A stretch of DNA of 56,181 nucleotides, from positions 1-56,181 of the forward strand of contig CACWOZ010000018.1 in the NCBI GenBank assembly GCA_902762655.1, in the 5' to 3' direction. The notes beneath the pieces are model-generated. The model saw only the letters and a list, made by a program, of their open reading frames with translations. It was not told the DNA's origin and searched no databases. Source of the DNA: an uncultured Bacteroidia bacterium (GTDB taxonomy: Bacteria; Bacteroidota; Bacteroidia; Bacteroidales; UBA932). This document shows positions 54,584 to 56,181 of the stretch, one piece after another. A program made the position numbers and the translations under genes. The stretch's first letter is position 1. Each line of letters starts with the position of its first letter.

Positions 54584-55527
54584 ATGAAAAAATACGCCCT
54601 CCTTCTGGTACTGCTGTCCTGCACGTTAGCCGCGCAGGGGCAGGTGTGGCACGATGCCACGAAGATGCATGTTTACGGCAAGGCTGTCGAGGACACCTAC
54701 GCGCCATTCGCCCGTTTTCCGGCCGATATCGATTCGCTGGTGCGCGATGGTGTGCGGTATCTGGGCCGCGACGCTGCCGGCCTCTATGTGCAGTTCCGCA
54801 CGGATTCCCCTAAACCACACGCTGCATAGTGAAGGAGATGTCGGCAGGGTACAAGGAGTTCCGGATGTATCTTTCTCTGTATGATGGCGTTTCAGAATTG
54901 GAGATAGGAACAGACCCGGGGTATGAGTTCATTCCAGAGTCGGTTGTCAAGCGTGCTGCCCCCATAGTGATGTACGGCACATCGATTTTGCAGGGCGGCT
55001 GCGTTTCACGTCCGGGGATGGCATTTACCAATATCCTCGGCCGCTGGCTTGACCGCGAGGTTGTGAACCTCGGCTTCAGCGGGAATGCCATTCTCGATCC
55101 GGAAGTGGCACAGTTGATGGCGAGGGTGGAGAATCCGGCCGTGTTCGTGCTGGACAATGTGCCTAATTGCAAGCCGGAGGTGATTCTGGAGCGTGGCGAG
55201 GCTTTTGTGCGGATTCTTCGCGAAGCGCATCCGTCCGTGCCCGTAGTGTTTGTAGAGATGGCGCATTATTCCTACGACTGGGTGAGTGCATCTTCGTTCG
55301 AAGCTGTTGAGGCACGCAACGCCGCGCAACGCACTGTGTACGAGCGCCTTCTGGCTGCCGGATACAAGAATCTGTACTATGTCCCCGGGGCTTTGCTGAA
55401 CGGCACCGACGGTGAAGCCACTGTCGATTACGTCCACACAACCGACCTGGGCCAGACACGCTATGCCCAGGCGCTGTATCCCGTATTGAAAGAACTGTTG
55501 GCTACCGGTCGCGCGAAGCGCCGATAG
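54584..55527 (+). pseudogene. SGNH/GDSL hydrolase, frameshifted with internal deletion
   Basis: ATG 54584 starts a signal peptide (LLVLLSCTLAAQGQ) and the first part of the N-terminal jelly-roll of Bacteroidetes SGNH hydrolases (KMHVYGKAVEDTYAPFARFP, LYVQFRTDSP), ending at a stop at 54827. The rest continues from 54829 in another frame: FRMYLSLYDGVSELEIG, then GTSILQGGCVSRPGMAFTNI with the nucleophile Ser, NLGFSGNAILD, and the catalytic Asp-x-x-His as DYVHTTDLG. About 60 residues of the jelly-roll seem missing at the junction. The catalytic domain itself is intact and could in principle be translated from GTG 54829. Confidence 0.75.
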
Positions 55528-56181
55528 TTTCGAACGGATTCTCCTGCGGTCCGCCTTTCCATTTTAGTTGGCGGACGGTGGCGGTCTGCATGCCTTTGCG
55601 GAGTTTGAGAGGGGTGGATACGAACCAGATGCCATCGCCAAGGGTGCAGATTCCCGTGCAGGCATCGCCGAAGCGCCATCCACGAACGCCCTTCACAGTG
55701 CTGAGCAGACCCTGCTGCCAGAGGGCAAGGGAAAGATGTTCCCCGTCATTTTCCAGTCCGCGGAGGACCTTCTTTTCGGGCTTCTGGCCAACCGGTACTG
55801 CAAACAGGCTGAAGTTCGGGAATTCCGGCTTCTTGCCTGCGTAGGATGCCATGAAGATGCATCCGGTATGGGGGTCGTAGCACAGGTTCTGCACGCCCCA
55901 GGTGGTGTTTCCGGTGAAGATGAAATACTTTGCCGAAGCCTTAGGCACAGCCTTGCCTTTGAATGCATCCAGTTTGTATTCCAGCAATATCTGATGGTCG
56001 TTATCCCTCCGGGAGATATCTCCGTAGATGCCATAGGCCACGTAGAGGCGCGGCTTGCCGTTTTTCTTTCCTATCTGCGGAGCGATGGTCACACCGTCGA
56101 TGCCGGAGCATCCGTATCGGGTCTTATAGTCGGCGATGGCCTCCGCTACCTCGTAGGTGCGCATGGCATCTTTCGAGTCCA
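55502..56181 (-). CDS. hypothetical propeller-like protein, 5' end beyond window
   Basis: Open frame running off the right edge (codons before ATG 56164 remain open to 56181), so the N-terminus is missing. At least 226 residues. The sequence has propeller-like strands: GVTIAPQIGKKNGKPRLYVA, NTTWGVQNLCYDPHTGCIFM, LSLALWQQGLLSTVKG, FGDACTGICTLGDGIWFVST. No catalytic motif is seen. Its 3' end overlaps the SGNH remnant by 26 nt on the opposite strand. Confidence 0.65.
   Translation of the reverse strand, partial: DSKDAMRTYEVAEAIADYKTRYGCSGIDGVTIAPQIGKKNGKPRLYVAYGIYGDISRRDNDHQILLEYKLDAFKGKAVPKASAKYFIFTGNTTWGVQNLCYDPHTGCIFMASYAGKKPEFPNFSLFAVPVGQKPEKKVLRGLENDGEHLSLALWQQGLLSTVKGVRGWRFGDACTGICTLGDGIWFVSTPLKLRKGMQTATVRQLKWKGGPQENPFETIGASRDR

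Overview
The window is a chromosomal segment of a moderately GC-rich member of the Bacteroidota, most likely order Bacteroidales. Three things support this: promoter boxes of the Bacteroidetes type (TAnnTTTG, several with TTG about 19 nt upstream); a type IX secretion cargo protease beside a PorV-like barrel; and the order sigma-54 activator, lptE, small TPR gene, secG, as well as lptC followed by ppiD. The genus cannot be given from the sequence.

Layout. 1-5563 (+): tail of a possible coaX, an outer-membrane barrel, a TPR protein, lptC and ppiD (envelope biogenesis). 5560-14671 (-): nine tightly packed genes with a phosphate flavour: a DUF47/PhoU-like protein, a PiT-like membrane domain fused to a LuxR-type HTH, an OprO/P-like porin, a lipoprotein with two lamin-tail domains, two CYTH-type genes, a beta-propeller, a DASS/SLC13 permease and MgtC. 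MgtC appears to have its own promoter. 14819-23905: ychF, an EEP-family nuclease/phosphatase carrying an in-frame palindromic element, galK, creD, a CpXC protein, a Fic AMPylase, prmC and a Na/Pi cotransporter. 23965-31149 (+): a large HExxH/propeller/barrel protein, an amino-acid ABC importer with an unusual permuted binding-protein/permease fusion, a YeiH transporter and a small membrane protein. 31153-33204 (-): a ClpB without its N-domain.

33306-35991 (+): sigma-54 activator, lptE, a TPR-like gene and secG. 36100-41290: an OmpA/TPR lipoprotein, then an isolated str cluster (rpsL, rpsG with an apparent frameshift, fusA, rpsJ) ending in tRNA-Met and a terminator. 41324-42493: a tandem 52-bp repeat and a low-molecular-weight tyrosine phosphatase. 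42494-43782 (-): ohrR, glutathione peroxidase and a degenerate ferritin-like ORF behind a promoter carrying two operator-like palindromes. 43826-52807: an acyltransferase; an overlapping three-gene unit (degenerate Fic/winged helix, T9SS subtilase, PorV-like barrel); DUF456, fabG, M24 peptidase and comF. 52951-56181: two hypothetical/DUF genes, a repeat-bearing gap, a broken SGNH hydrolase and a partial propeller-like gene running off the end.

The best candidate for an undescribed system is 6202-14671. A PiT-type phosphate-permease fold has apparently been converted to a membrane-bound transcription factor and sits with its usual partner (DUF47), a phosphate-selective porin and tripolyphosphatase-type CYTH proteins. 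A second theme is leaderless transcription: at least eight genes have a -7 box ending only 4-8 nt before the start codon. Two indel-like anomalies about 2.8 kb apart (rpsG, tRNA T-arm) should be checked against reads before being interpreted.
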